DNA from: Crocodylus rhombifer
Lineage: Eukaryota; Chordata; Crocodylia; Crocodylidae
Assembly: GCA_038503035.1 (NCBI GenBank)
Contig: JAVSML010020804.1
Location: 186,001 to 250,000 of the forward strand
Reading direction: 5' to 3'
Length of the DNA stretch: 64,000 nucleotides
Part shown: positions 32,301-45,165 of the stretch, piece after piece
Layout of the letters: each line of letters opens with the position of its first letter
How positions within the stretch are numbered: the first letter of the stretch is position 1
Notes under the pieces: model-generated
The model's input: only the letters and a program-made list of their open reading frames with translations
Database searches by the model: none
What the model was told of the DNA's origin: nothing
Position numbers and translations under genes: made by a program

Positions 32301-34391
32301 GAATCAGTAGAGATGTTACAAGTTCGAACATGCCTGAGGCAGCACTAAACTGCACTCTATTTCCTATACTACAGCAATTCTCACAAACACTCCCGCAAGC
32401 TCCCAGCTTAGCTGAGCCTATTGTTATCTCTTGACATAGGAGGAGTGGTGCAATTTGTTTCCTAGAATGTGCAGCTGTGGTGCTCTCATTTGGTACGTAT
32501 GCTCTTAAGAATAGGTAATAATGCCACCATAGGGCCAGGGACTAGGGTTTTGCTCACATGACGACACCGGTTTTCCATAAACCAGTGCTGTATTAACCTG
32601 TGGGACACGGAGTATGGTAGGAGTATGAGGGGAAGCTCAGAACAGTCAATATAGAATGTGATGACTTATTTAGGGATATTTTCTATTTTAGATGTGATGG
32701 TTGATGTGTTTCTCTATGGTCCACTGGATGGCTCTCTTATCACTTGGACACTTTGTCCAATACATTCTTGCACAGACTTGAGGTTTTTTCTTGTTGCTTA
32801 ATTTAAGATTCAGACACCTGTGCCAATTGGCTGATGTGGGCAAGGTTTAATTTTTGGTCTTACATGGTTGAAAGAATAATCGTGCGCCTAGATTAATGGA
32901 AGAATTTAGTCCACCAATGCTGAAAGTATAGGGAAGGAGTATGTGGGGTAATTTTAATTTTGTATAGTGGTTATAACACTTGGTTTTGATACTTGGGTGT
33001 TCTGCTGAAGAATGTGGTATGCTAAGGAGAGATGTCTATTTCTGGGTAAGTTTCTATGTATTAACATATTCTATTAATCTTGTCTTGAAGTAAGGCAATA
33101 TATGGTTCTCATTATACATGAAACCCATAAATAATTTCCAACAAGACTGCAGGATTTTGTCTAGAAACCAAAATATGAAGGTATTTCCTTCATAATAACA
33201 TGACATCCACTCTGCAAGCAAAAAGCTATTTGTATGAGAACACATCACAGAAGTGTTAACAACTCAAGGGGAATACCTTAGTAGCAGAGATGCCATGACT
33301 AGCTGCTGAACTGCATTAACTATTAAAGTGTAAATACTACTTTGTTCACTTCTTTGTAGTACAATTTCTATTGTTTCATGGAAGAAGCCTTTTCATGCAT
33401 TAGTCACCTCAAAAAGAAAGCAAAGACAACTTACATGTGAAGTGTATTGGTTACAAAATGCATAAACACTAAGAGGCAGAAAATTCTGAGTTGTCATAGG
33501 TTAATTTATTCTGTTGGACCAATGAAGTCAATTTACATAGCAAAAAAATTAAAAGATTGGACTGTTGCCGACTGTGGCAACAACATCAACCAAACATTTG
33601 CACTGTCTTAATTGTATCCACATTTTCACTGCATTCCTACAACTTGGCTGGTTACAATGGGAGAGAACTGTGTTCACTACAGCCATGTTCAGAAACAACA
33701 GCTGCTTTCCAGCTCAGATATTGCAATCATGGTTTAGATGCCAAAGCAGAAAAATATTTTTTAAAACAACTACAGTAGCAGAAATTATCCTTCTAGCAAA
33801 TGTATAACATTATTTCTTAGCACAGACCTCTTTACTTTCCTTCCTGAATAAAAATATACAGAAGGAAGCAATCAAACACTTACACAGCTTTTAAAATGCA
33901 TTGTTCTGGCCACACTTTTAGGTTGGTCCAGGGGACAGGTGGGGATACAGAAACAGCAAAAAGCAGTGCCAAGAAAATGAGGGGAGGCTGAAAACCCATG
34001 CAAACTCTGGCCAGATTTGTTGATGATTTCCTCTACACTCCTTGGAGGCTCTTTATTGGCAGCAGTGGCAGTGTAATTGCCTCCTGGCTGCCTCATCCTT
34101 GGATACAGCCTGTTCTTTGGGATTCCTCCAGTACGAGGATGGTAGTGCTGATTTGGCAATCATTAACTCATCTCCATTTTTTAAACAAATTAAAATTGGC
34201 AGTGAAGTAGGGTCATGCTGCTTAGAGTAGCTGCTATTTTGTTTCTTGCTTATACTCTCTAGTTATGTCCTCTTTTCCCACAAATGCATGGGCTTTAGCA
34301 ATTGTTGAGGGGGCTCAACATCTTATAAGAACGGTGGTATGGCCAGGGTCTGTATTTCTAGGATATGGACTTTGTGGTGAATTGTACTGAC
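32301..34391. other. gene-free AT-rich DNA
   Basis: No coding region, RNA gene or recognised repeat was seen. Confidence 0.5.
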
Positions 34392-34392
34392 T

Positions 34393-34602
34393 GGCCACAT
34401 CTACATGAGATGCCATGTCACCACAGTGACAAGCTACGGCTGCACAGTTTGTTGCTACGGTGACGTAGGATTATGGGTACTACCCAGGATGCCACCGCTA
34501 CTGCGCAGTATCAACAAACTACTGCACAGTAGCTCATTGCATGACCCAAGTGCCTCTAGGACCGTGCAGTACCAACAGTGGGGTGCATGTGTAGATGTGC
34601 TC
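34393..34602. mobile_element. short terminal-inverted-repeat element (TCTACA family)
   Basis: The left end GGCCACATCTACATG pairs with the complement of the right end, GAGCACATCTACACATG. CTGAC occurs directly outside both ends (34387-34391 and 34604-34608), possibly part of a decayed 8-bp target duplication. There is no coding capacity. Confidence 0.6.
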
Positions 34603-35344
34603 GCTGACAACCAAAATGCTTCTCAGAAAATAACTTTAGGTCCTCACTAAAAAATACTGAATTAAAAGCTTACTAAGATATTTGCAGCTAGACCAATCTA
34701 GGCAGAAACAACAGGAGTATTTGTGTATATATGGGTGGGGGGAGGGGTGGACCGGTATGTGATCAAATAACATAATATGTATTTATAATTAGCCTGCTGA
34801 ACACAGTTAGAAAACACAGAGACAACTTTTAGGCCTTGAACCTACAACCACATTTGTGCCACTAGATTTGGTTGCTGGATTGGTATCTTAGTCCTCGCTG
34901 ATTTCTGAGGTGGGTAGGGTGGATGCATAGCTATAAAATTCAAAAAGCTGCTGATACCATTAATCAAGGTCGACTGCATGACACGTGGTTTGGTTGGGGA
35001 TCTGATGTATTAAAATGTTCTGTGGTTTGAATCATATCATCCTAATTGCTATGCTAAGTAACTGTCAACCACATAACATGGCCTGGCCAATCTCTGTACT
35101 GTCTGTTTTTGCTTTCCTCCTGAGCTTCTTGTAGTATACAGCAAAGACCTACTAAATAGCTACACAGTCATTAAAGTTCTCACTGGTTGGACATGACAGC
35201 GGTTCAGATCGAAGCTACAGTATGTCTGAAGGAAAAACAACTGTAGTCTGACTTTGCCAAAAGTTTCAGAAGTGACTGCTCAATATTATTTAGCTCTACA
35301 AGCAGCAACAGAATTATTTCTTCTAACTGTGGAAAAGCAGAGAC

Positions 35345-35440
35345 AGAATTTTCCTTTGGTGGTGCTGCTGGAAGTCTGAAGTGAATGGGGTTACTCCAGA
35401 ATGATGCTAGTGTAACTGAAATAAGAATCTGGCCCATCAG
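35345..35440. repeat. old sauropsid repeat fragment
   Basis: AATGGGGTTACTCCAGAATG followed by AGTGTAACTGAAATAAGAAT and CTGGCCC is the recurrent 'AATGGGGTTACTCCAGATTTACACCAGTGTAACTGAGAT...CTGGCCC' repeat seen across turtles and crocodilians. Confidence 0.6.
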
Positions 35441-36104
35441 GTTTCTAAGACATGAAATATAATATTTTTCCAGGAAGGGGGAGTGATGAGTGCTCCTATT
35501 TAATTACTTAGTTGTCAGTTTTGTCAGATTTGACAGAAGCAGGACATGTCTGAAGATATTACTTGGTGTAAAATCTTTTCTAAATTTAGCACAGAGGCAC
35601 ACTCTTTATTACACTGTGTAATTCAATAAATATATACTGGTAACACTTTTGAGATTGCCCTTTGTTAATAGTTTCTAACTTAAGGTTAGTCCCCTTCCTT
35701 GACTGACTCTTACCTCAGAATGGTATAGAACAAAAACAGTGCTTGATATCTAGCTTACACTGTGGAGTGTAGCAAGACAAATGTATGGTTTTGCAAACTG
35801 ATGCAAATGCATGCATTGTTGCACTCTTTTAAAATGCTGATGGACTTTTTACTTCATAACAGTCCTGGAGGTAGGATCAGACACTGATAATCTACATCCT
35901 TGGAAGATAGATCTTTATAAGCAATTGTGTTAAACTAAGTAAACCATAGAGTTTATCCTCAATCCAGAGCTGCAAAATCCAGCTTTTTCCCTTGCTCCAG
36001 GCAAATAAAGCTTTTGCCAAGAATTAAGTACTGATGATTTTTTTCAAGATCATTAATCAGCTACAGAGGGGATGAATACATGTAGCCTAATCTGGTAACT
36101 TTCA

Positions 36105-37265
36105 TAAATTCACATTCATAGAGTTCAAGGCTAGAATGAAAAAATAGATCATCTAGCCTCACTTCCCATATATCCCAGTCCTTAGGTTTCACCCAGATAT
36201 CCCTATGCTGAGCCCAGTACCTTGTGTTTTGCTAAAGCATATCTTCCAGAAAAGCATCTGGTCTTGATTTGAAAACATCAAGACATGGCGAATCCACTAC
36301 TTCCCTGTTTGTTCCAATGCTTAATCGCCCTCACTGTTTAAAATGTATACTTTCTTTCTAATTGGAATTTTTCTGGCTTTAGCTTCCAGACACTGGTTCC
36401 TGTTACACCTTTTTCTGCTGTAGTAAAAAAACTGTTTAGTGCGTTTTGAACGCACTATATGCTGTAATCAAGTCACCTCTTAATCTTTTTGATAAACTAA
36501 ATAGGTTGAGCTCTTTAAATCTCTCACTGTAAAGCATTTTTCTCATTCTTTGAATAAGTTTTTTGGCTGTTTTCTGCTCCCTCTCAAGTCTTCTAATACC
36601 CCTTCTAAAATGTGGACTCCAAAGCTATAGGCAATATTCTAGTATGGTATTTACCCTGCTGCATTCTGGGACATAGATCTCTGCTTATTTCATATTCTGC
36701 AGTTTATACATCCAAGGTTTTCTCAGTCCTTTTTGCCATAGAATTGCACTGGGAGCTCAGGTTCTTAGGATTGCTTACTGTCATCCCTTGATCCTTTTCA
36801 GAGTTGCTGCTTTCCATATACATTATAAACATATGGCCTGAATTCCTAGTTCCTAATTTTGTATCCAACTATATTAAAATGTATTTTCTTTTACTGGCCC
36901 AGCTAACAATGCAATCCAGACTGTCCAATCCTCAACACTATTCACTATTCCACCATTCTCTGTGTTATCCTCACATTTTATATATACTTGGAAGTATTTT
37001 GGCTCTTTGATGAAAATGCTGAACAACAGTGGCCCTGGAACTGATGCTCGGGGGACCCCTTTACATACACCTCCATTTGAAGATGATTTCTTATTGATAA
37101 TTATTTGCTGAGATATGTCAGTTAGCCTATTCTTAATCCAGTTAGTATGTCATAGATATTGCATATATTTTAATTGTAAGAGTATGCCAGTTCTTGTAGA
37201 TTATATCAAACACTTTGAAATGTTCCAGAGATTAGGAGAAGGATCTGTCAGTCCAAACCAATACA
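36105..37265 (-). mobile_element. CR1 LINE, about 1.1 kb
   Basis: The CR1 3' end is at the left (cattcatagagttcaaggct, atagatcatctagcc). Then come gaatccactacttccctgtt, ctcaccgttt-like text, tctgctccctctcaagtctt, gtggactccaaagctatagg and, near the right, aacagtggccctggaactga with gggggacccc and cttaatccagttagtatg. This order is the CR1 3' UTR and end of ORF2 read on the complement. Coding frames are broken. Confidence 0.85.
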
Positions 37266-37900
37266 GAAATGTTTATTTTCTTCATTTGGGATATCCTGTC
37301 CTTTCTTTTTAATTGGAGTTATGTTCGTGTAACATACAGAATAGTTACTTTTAGTTATTATCATAATAATTAATGGAAAAGGTGCAATATAATTTTTATA
37401 CCAATCTTAAAAATATCTGGGTGGAAAAATATTTAAAGAGGTCCTAGCCAACAGCTCAGTCTGAGGTGCACTTGGCACAGATAGGGTGACTGGTGTGTTT
37501 ATGATGCCAACACTCCTTCAATCACTTTTGCATTTCTTTAATACTGACTTCGCTCTGCACTGGGCTTGTGCCCCAGCACAAATTAGAGCAGCCTCTATTT
37601 GCACAAGCTGTCAACCACTCCAAACCACTATCTGGCTGCCATGCTTCCTTTCATGTGGCCATGGACCCTACCCCAGCCATGGACTGGGGTAGCATAAGAA
37701 TCACTTTTGTGGCTCTATGCCATCCAAGGCCCTGCTGTGTTGGTATGATTCTCCCGTGGCCAGGCACTTTGGGTTTAGAAACTCTTTGTATGAAAGCAAC
37801 ATGAAGCTACTCTAATTCAGCGGAGAAGCCTTTTTTTTCCCCCAATGGCAATTTAACTTCCTCTCTCTCTACGTTTTATATCTCTGCTCTTCGCTGCAGT
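37266..37900. other. gene-free DNA
   Basis: No gene or repeat was recognised between the CR1 copy and the homeodomain-rich block. Confidence 0.5.
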
Positions 37901-37904
37901 GTCC

Positions 37905-38350
37905 AGATGCTTTCCACATAAAATAAATAGCTATAGTGATGCTGCAAGTGAACCTCATGGTGTATCTGGTAATTAATCAGAATTAAAGCAATGAACAATA
38001 TATTAAACTATGTTGCACACTAACATGATATGGTCCAGAGCATAGAGTTACGATGAACAGGGGCACTTATGCAGTTAAACAAGTAATTACATAAACATAA
38101 TTAGACATTAACTTCTAGTCTCAGATATTTGAGGAAGAAACTTACATTAATATAATCTACAAAATGCAAAAAAGGTAAAGCCACAATGACATCAAAGCTA
38201 AGGGATTTTAATAGCTCATGCTGAAAGTTGCTGTATTGTACATGCTAAAAACCAAATACAGTTGACATCAAGATGACTATTTTGTCAGTATGCTGCAAAG
38301 TAACTAAGAAAATGAAATATGCATTACTATAATGAAATAACAGGGAAATG
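37905..38350. promoter_or_regulatory. candidate distal enhancer, homeodomain-rich
   Basis: Closely spaced words include GGTAATTAATCAGAATTAAAG (spanning about 37969-37988), AAGTAATTACATAA, CATAATTAGACATTAAC and ACATTAATATAATC. No simple-sequence or transposon features were seen. Confidence 0.3.
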
Positions 38351-38969
38351 AACTTTATGGGCATTGAGTATTAGGTGTTTAGTGCAAATAGATAAAGGAA
38401 AAAAAAACCCTCTGGGGGTATAAACAAAAGAAATCCAACCAAACAGTAAACTAGCTGAAAACAGGATTTCACAGTAGTATACATATCTTGATTCTGAAAA
38501 TGCATAAAATATGACACTGTAGAGGCAGTGTTGCAAAATTGGGTCCTGTAATCTGGGTATACAAATTAATAGTAATATCATGAATAAAAATAAACATTGT
38601 GTAATTACAGTGTAAATGCAGTGTAACTACTACATAATTGCGGTTTTAGCATTAGGAAGTACATACATGGACTTTGTTTCTGAAGAAGAAGCCAAAACTA
38701 TATAACCAAGAAATGCAAGACAGGGAAAATTGTTTCTAATAAGCTAAGGCCTATTTTTTAAACCCTAAGTATATATTTCAGGCATGTAAAATGTGTGATA
38801 AAAATTTCCAGTAAAATTTTCTATAAAAAGTTCTAGAAAATGTTGTATCATGCACTGTCATCTGAAAATAAAGGGGTAGAAACAGGTGGAGTATCTAATT
38901 ACAGACATAGTCTATTACATAGACAATATCTATTTACACTGATATCAAAAACTGAAATAACACACTAAG

Positions 38970-39430
38970 GGGGAAATTCATTTAGTGTGATATGTAGGCA
39001 AATGGTGTAAATCAGTGTAGTTCAAATGAATAGATAGAGCAGTGATTCTCAACCAGCGTGCCGCAACATCCTGGGATGCTATGAGATCCTTTTCAGGGTG
39101 TCGTGGCGTGCTGCTTAATACAAACACTGTTATGTGTGTAAACACCTACACATAATTTATAAGATAAACTCAGAGATTACAAATAGGAATCCATAGTATA
39201 GAAAATATCTGCTCTGTTGTGGGCTTTCTGAGTTCTTTCAAACAGAGGAATTGCTCTATTATTTTTCCATAGTCAAAAAAAAAAGCAAAAGCTAAAAGCT
39301 GGCATTTTCTGAGGGGTGCCTTAAGTTTAAGGAGGGTGCTTTGAGTCTAGTAAGGGGTGCCTTGACTCTAAAAAGGATGAGAAATACTGATATAGAGATA
39401 TGTTAATTTATACCAGCTGGAGCTCTGACC
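38970..39430. repeat. old sauropsid repeat, split by a hAT-like insertion
   Basis: GGTGTAAATCAGTGTAGTTC lies left of the insertion and TTAATTTATACCAGCTGGAG with CTCTGACC lies right of it. Together they read as one copy of the 'GTGTAAATCAGTGTAG...TTTACACCAGCTGAGGATCTGGCC' repeat. Confidence 0.55.
39040..39389. mobile_element. non-autonomous hAT-like transposon with target duplication
   Basis: The left terminal repeat CAGTGATTCTCAACC pairs with the complement of the right end, CAGTATTTCTCATCC. The flanks are agatagag (39032-39039) and atatagag (39390-39397), a 7/8 match to an 8-bp target duplication as expected for hAT elements. The 350-bp body has no transposase. The CAGTGNTTCTCAACC end is typical of Charlie-type hATs. 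Confidence 0.8.
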
Positions 39431-42400
39431 TGCTACTTTCAAATTCTGTGGAGAAAGTCAGAAATCACTATTTTATTTTGGGGGGACATTTGAATCTGCT
39501 TTGATTTGCAACTGTTTCTTTTGGTTTTGTTTATTAACATCATCAGAGACAGCTCCTTATTGGCTTCTCATTGGAAAAAAGGCCTAGATAAATAAATTAT
39601 TTCATCAAAGGGTAGTGCTTTCAATTAGCTCGGAATCTGCTTGGGAAATATAGTACTGTAGCATGGGAGGATTTTCAGCACTTGATAAATGTCTTTATTT
39701 TGTGCCAAAACACATCTCCTTTTGCTATGTGCAGCCTCATATGTGGACATTAGGCAGATCAAAAGATCCATTTACTCTGGAGGACATTGAGATTCTGCAG
39801 ATTCTAGGGAATAAGTGGAGAAGATGCTCTCAGCCCTATTTGCCACGATAACTAAGGATAGTCAGGACAAATTTGATAATGGAATTTGACCATTTTCCAT
39901 CAGAAGACTAATATGAAAGGACATATATATAACAGAAAATGCGGCGCTAAATTCCCCATTTGTATGTATGTTTGGTTTTCCCTATTTAATCAATGACAGA
40001 CACAAGGGCAGATTTTGGCTTATTATGTATAACACTTTAAAATTAATTTAAGATGATTAATGAACAAGTCAGAAGTTGTGTAGTATTTGTGAATTCTGTG
40101 CTTCAACCATTGGTTAACTTTATATTATTTTTAAATTTACAGCTGCCATGGAAAATGACCAGAAACCTACTTTCTCGGAAAGCACATCCATCATCTTCAG
40201 GCATTCTTCCAATCCGTTAACTGTAGCTGTTACTAATGAGTGTCTCAGTCCAGAAAAACCAATTATTACAATGTTTCATGGAATGGCATCCACATATTGA
40301 GAAAAATAAATTGTATTTGGGCAGCATTTCTTCTGATTAGGTTGTCTTTCCCTTCTGTTCTGTAAGCAGTATTATCAAACATCTCTGTGTTAATAATAAA
40401 GGTACAGCTCTTGAGCTGTTGTAAATTTATAATGCTCCATGGATGTCATGGGAGCTATGCCAGTTCACATCAGCCAAAGATTTGGCCCACAATGTTTGCA
40501 AATCACCTGTTAACCCATGTGTTTCTCTCATGTGCAAGCTTTGTGTATTTTCTTTTAACCAGGGAGGAGTTATAAGATATACATTTTTATTTCTTACAGT
40601 GTATCATGTAGAGCAGAATCTGGCATTTGGCTTTATTTCAGGGATTTTTCTAGAAAATCTAATATTATTTTTAAATTTTCAATACATTTAAAATACATGA
40701 TCATCAACACAAACAAATGTACCTCCTTGCTTTATTTTATTTTTAAAGTTCCCATTTTATTTCTTGTCATGTCAAGGCCCTTGATAAAGCTAATTGCTCA
40801 TTGTTATAACATAGTGGGGTACTGTCAAAGCCGTTAGGTTTGAGTGTGGTAGACTTTTTTACTCCTGCTGTGTCCGCACAGAATTTTGAATTGAAGAAGT
40901 GGTCATTTTGCTTTGGCTTGGTTACCATCATAGAAAGAGTCTTCCCACTGGCTTCCACTCCCATTCCAGGCTTCCACTGCTTGTGACCATCTCTGGTGGC
41001 AACTCTTGCAACTTGCAGTGGCCAGGGCTGCTGGGAAGCAACTCTGTTCTCCATGCTCCTTCAGCAGTCATTCTGCTCCATAGAGTTTCATGCTTATTGT
41101 GGTCAAAGCTTCATCTCACCTGTCTGCCCTCCCTGTGGCACAATACAGTAGAGAACAGAAACCATGTGAAGCATATCCAGTTTTCTATCTACATGTTTCT
41201 TCCTCAACCTAAGTCAGGAAATATCCTCATTGTCACTGTGTACCAGAGGACAGGAGGAACCTTGTGGAGCTCAGGGCTCCATATAACCAGTGTTTACAGG
41301 ATACATGGAACACAGCGAGTAGCTGAGTGGCACCACACCCTGAAGGTGAATTGGGCAGAGGTTGAGGAAGGAGAGTGACAAATTTAAAAACAACTTTTTG
41401 GTTGGGAAACCCACCTAATGCAACAAGGATAGGGCAGAAATGCATATGACTTCCCACAACATTGGCCTTTATCCTGATGGAAATCTTGTTTCCCCTCACT
41501 GTTACCTAAGAGTCCAGGAAATGTATCATACAGCATCAGGGATCAGGTTAGGGATGCTTCTCTGCAGCTTCCTAGTGAATGTACCAGTGTAGGGTTATTA
41601 AGTATAGAGGCACCCCAACCAGTGCCTAGGTTAGGGGTGGGCAAAATATGGCCCGCAAGCCAGAGGTGGCCTCCCAGGCAATTCTATCTGGCCCGTGGGA
41701 CCCCTAAAAAATTTAGAAAATTAATATTTATCTGCCCCATGCTGCCTGTCATGCAGCCCTCGATGGCTTGCCAAAACTCAGTAAGCGGCCCTCCACCCAA
41801 AATAATTGCCCGCCCCTGGTCTAAGCTGTCCTTTCCTGGAATGTTTCTAAGCCTGATGATGGCAGGAAGGAGAAAAGTGGCCCCTACTGTTATTGTCTAC
41901 AGGCTCTCATTCTGGGGAACTTTGCATATTACCTATATCTGTTAAGTCAATGTACACAGCATCTGTACTTGGACTTGGTTTGGAAATTTGTATCTCAAGG
42001 AAGCCCATAATCTCCAAAAAAACCCCCTGTGAAACATACTTAAGAATTTCAGCTTAACTACATCACTCCCATTCACTCACTGTCTGTTAGTTGCCCTACA
42101 AATGTGGGAGCCTTTCCAAGGATCAAAATACAGCTTTGTTGGGTGTTTCAGCAGGGCACATGCTTCCTGCACAAACATGGGGGATGGCAATAGAATCATT
42201 TTTTTGTTGGAATATAAGGGAAGATTCCTCTTAGAGAAAAAGGGAAACAATGTAAGCCAAAGCAACTGTCTGTAACTTATTAAGGGCAGCTTTTACCATT
42301 GCATTCTTTCTGTCATCTGACATTTCTAAGTCATCTAGGGAAGCAGAAGAAAGGGCCATGCAAGTGCACTACAGACCACAGACGTATATGTGGGTGGAGT

Positions 42401-42894
42401 GCCATCTTTAGTTCCTGGAGACAGATCAAAGTGGTTGGGCTCAGTCAGTGATCTGTGGTATTGCCCATCAGTACTGAATGGCATCTTGCAGTGGTTGATG
42501 AACATCCTACATAACTGTTGAGGGCTCCCTTTTTCTTCATGTGGATATTTCTTAAGATTAATTCCTGGACAACCCACACACCTCTTTTGTTCTCAAGGGT
42601 CAGCCCACAGCAAGTTTTCTATTCATTATTCATTCTGCCATGGTTAGATTCCCATATGGTGATGTCCTGGGTCACTGGCAGATGACATTCAGCATGTTGC
42701 CAGGGGTATACCCAACCTAAAGGATGGTAGTGAATTGTGGACATAAATTTCTAATTGTCTTTTTCTAGTGTATTGTAGAGGGATTTCTAGAGGTGATTCC
42801 TTGGTTTGTTTGGATTTCTGACATAGAAATTTATGACTACCAGGAAGCAGGGCTTTCCTTTGGAATTATATGAAGCTATGGACCAGATTGCCCA
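39431..42894. other. gene-free DNA around the 41.6-kb hAT-like element
   Basis: Apart from the element at 41633-41817, nothing was recognised. The open frame at 40899-41378 (159 codons, plus) resembles no family and overlaps an antisense frame. It is treated as chance or decayed element sequence. Confidence 0.4.
41633..41817. mobile_element. short hAT-like element (GGGGTGGGCAA ends)
   Basis: The left end AGGGGTGGGCAAAATATGG and the complement of the right end, AGGGGCGGGCAATTAT, are inverted repeats. The internal text TGGCCCGC...TCTGGCCCG is typical of vertebrate hAT MITEs. The flanking 8-mers are only partly alike, consistent with age. Confidence 0.7.
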
Positions 42895-43122
42895 CTAAAA
42901 GTCCAGGTCTATAGGTTGGATCCAGCTTATGGTTTTTATCTGTGATGTGCATGCCAAACATAGGTACCTACCATCATCTATTATGCAGACAAAATACCTG
43001 GCCTCAGAAACCATCAACCAATGGTTAAGGCCAAGTAGGACAGCTGGAATTAAGGAACTTTCAGAACTGGTTCTTTTCCAGCTTGGTTTCAGAAGATTAT
43101 ACATTGGGGGATTAGCAAACAT
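42895..43122 (-). pseudogene. possible remnant of a Harbinger/PIF-type transposase
   Basis: The minus-strand translation contains MFANPPMYNLLK, then IPAVLLG, then HWLM, in the order and rough spacing of the catalytic-domain text 'VFANSxLYxxLxAG...IPxVLLGDPAYPLLPWLM' of HARBI1-like transposases. The residues between LLG and WLM are mostly missing, and stops or frame changes flank the segment. No other part of the protein was convincingly found. It could be chance. Confidence 0.25.
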
Positions 43123-44674
43123 ACTTTTCCATTAAGTAGACAGATAAATGCTTTGGGTGCTCAATGATTATTTGCTCATCCATCCGTACTTTTCCTGATG
43201 TGCATTCTTTGTTTGAATTATTTTCAGTGACAGGGTGAGTGATGCCTGGTGAACAATTTATTAACGGAAATTTATTATTGGCTAGTAGTTCTTAGTAGAG
43301 GGTCAGGAACTATCAAGAAGTATAACCAACTGATGGGTGGGAATTCACGGCCACCAAATCATAAGGGAACTAGATGACCTGGGAATCCACCCTTGACATG
43401 AATTATAGGTAAGTCTGTAATGATACATGGACAGAATTTTGACTGCAGGAAGGTACAGTCACTCACAGCCCAGATGATGGGCTATCCTTTAACAGATTTA
43501 CATAACAAACCTGCTTGCTCTCCTACTGGATACACCAGTGTAAACTGTACTTAGATGGAAGGAAGCTATGGGAAGTTGTAAATTTTCTGTGTGGAATTTC
43601 TTATCAAATTCTTTAACTTCAGGTGCACCTTTCACTTGGGCATTTAAGCAATAATGAGATAAAGTTGTCAAGAACAGTAGGCATTTAATATTACCCATAT
43701 AATTTGTTCTGTTGTTTGTTATAATAATGATAATTAAAATAGAAATGACAGCTCTAATTTGTCAGCCTGAATTCAACCTTGAAGCAGAGTCCAAAGGCCA
43801 AACTGTCCCTTACTCTAGGTTAGAGCAGCATAAGCTTATAGACTAGAAAACCCTTCTTGCTTTGTATTATAGAGAAAGTGTTTTTTAAATTAAATATTTA
43901 AATCAGAATTCACTTTAGAAAAGTGGCTCACTGACCATTTTATATCTACTTCATAAGACAGCATGCAGCATTTGGAGTCAGACCTTATCATCACTGATTT
44001 CAGTGTAGAAAACTATGCTTCCAAACTTATGGCACAATAAGGCTCATGGTGCATTAATTCTTCACTAACATACCCAACCAGTAAAAACTATATACAAATA
44101 ATGAACAGGGTTGTCAATCAAGTTAACCTTGCTCATTCATATTCTTGCATGAGACAGCCATGTTCCCTGAAACTTTTCATACCTGTCATTTGGCTTATGT
44201 GCACAGCAGGGCTTTGACAATTCTGCAACTCCTTTCTTAGAAGGGAAGTCAAGAGCAGAAAGAGAGAAATGAGTTTCTGTCTCTGACAACTTGAAAAACT
44301 ACTGTTATCTGAATGTTACTGCTAGGCTAAAGTATAAGAAAATATATACAAATTCACTAAATTTATTACCTGACTTTCCAGATACTCAAAAGAACAGACA
44401 TGAATGCTTGAGTAACACTTTTTAAGCAGCATTTTGTACCCTTGGACTGTGTAAATTACTACGCATATTTGATATTTTCTTGTATTGTTTCTTAGTGCTC
44501 ACTGGTCTTGAAACAGATTCATAAATAACAACCCCCCTCCCCGCCTTATATTCCACATTATTTATCCATCTTGGTTCAAAGACCTCTTGAGTCCACAAAA
44601 AGGCTGCAGCGGCTTTGGATCAGGCTTGAAGCTGTGAAAGAAGAACTGTCCATCATTTGAGGTTTACTCTAGCA

Positions 44675-44783
44675 TTTTTTATCTTCTGTCTGTAAAATGG
44701 AATCATGACACTTCCTTTTTAAAGTGCTTTGATATGTCTGAAAGCAAACCTGTATATAAGAGCCAAGCATTTATTATTATAAC
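44675..44783 (+). repeat. MIR-like SINE, 3' half
   Basis: TCTGTCTGTAAAATGGAATCATGACACTT, then AAAGTGCTTTGATATGTCTG, then CTGTATATAAGAGCCAAGCA and TTATTATTAT follow the MIR core and 3' end order ('...TGTAAAATGGG...AAAGCGCTTTGAGAT...TATATAAG...TTATTATTA'). Confidence 0.75.
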
Positions 44784-44799
44784 TCTTTTAGAAGAGTTA

Positions 44800-45165
44800 A
44801 CCAAAAAATATGATTTAAAGAAAAATATTTTCTTATGTTTGCTCCAACAAGACTGGAGTATAACCTTTATATTTAAAAATCCAGCTGCAGATTAGATTTT
44901 GATTGCAATGTTTTATACTGAAAGTGGGAATAATGAAAGCAATTAAGTGTTCATAAACCTGCTCTCTTACAAACACCTTCCATGGTGAGACTGTTTATGC
45001 AACCGGGTGTGCGGTACAATTGCTTTTATTACCTTCTTATAAACGAGCCTGTATAAGGCACTTTCTTTTTGATTGTTTTCTCATGCATTGTCAGATGTGT
45101 TTGCATTCTAAAGGGCTTTGCCTCATTAAAGCAATTACTATAAACTTAGTTTGTTGGATTTTTTT
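44800..45165. promoter_or_regulatory. candidate conserved noncoding element
   Basis: This repeat-free AT-rich block carries GATTAGATTTTGATTGC, GAAAGCAATTAAGTG, TACAATTGCTTTTATTACC, GATTGTTTTC and AAAGCAATTAC, plus isolated CpGs near 45003-45050. Confidence 0.28.

Noticed and set aside
40899..41378. A 159-codon plus-strand frame
   Set aside because: No recognised family; overlapping minus-strand frames are equally good. It is probably chance within decayed element sequence.
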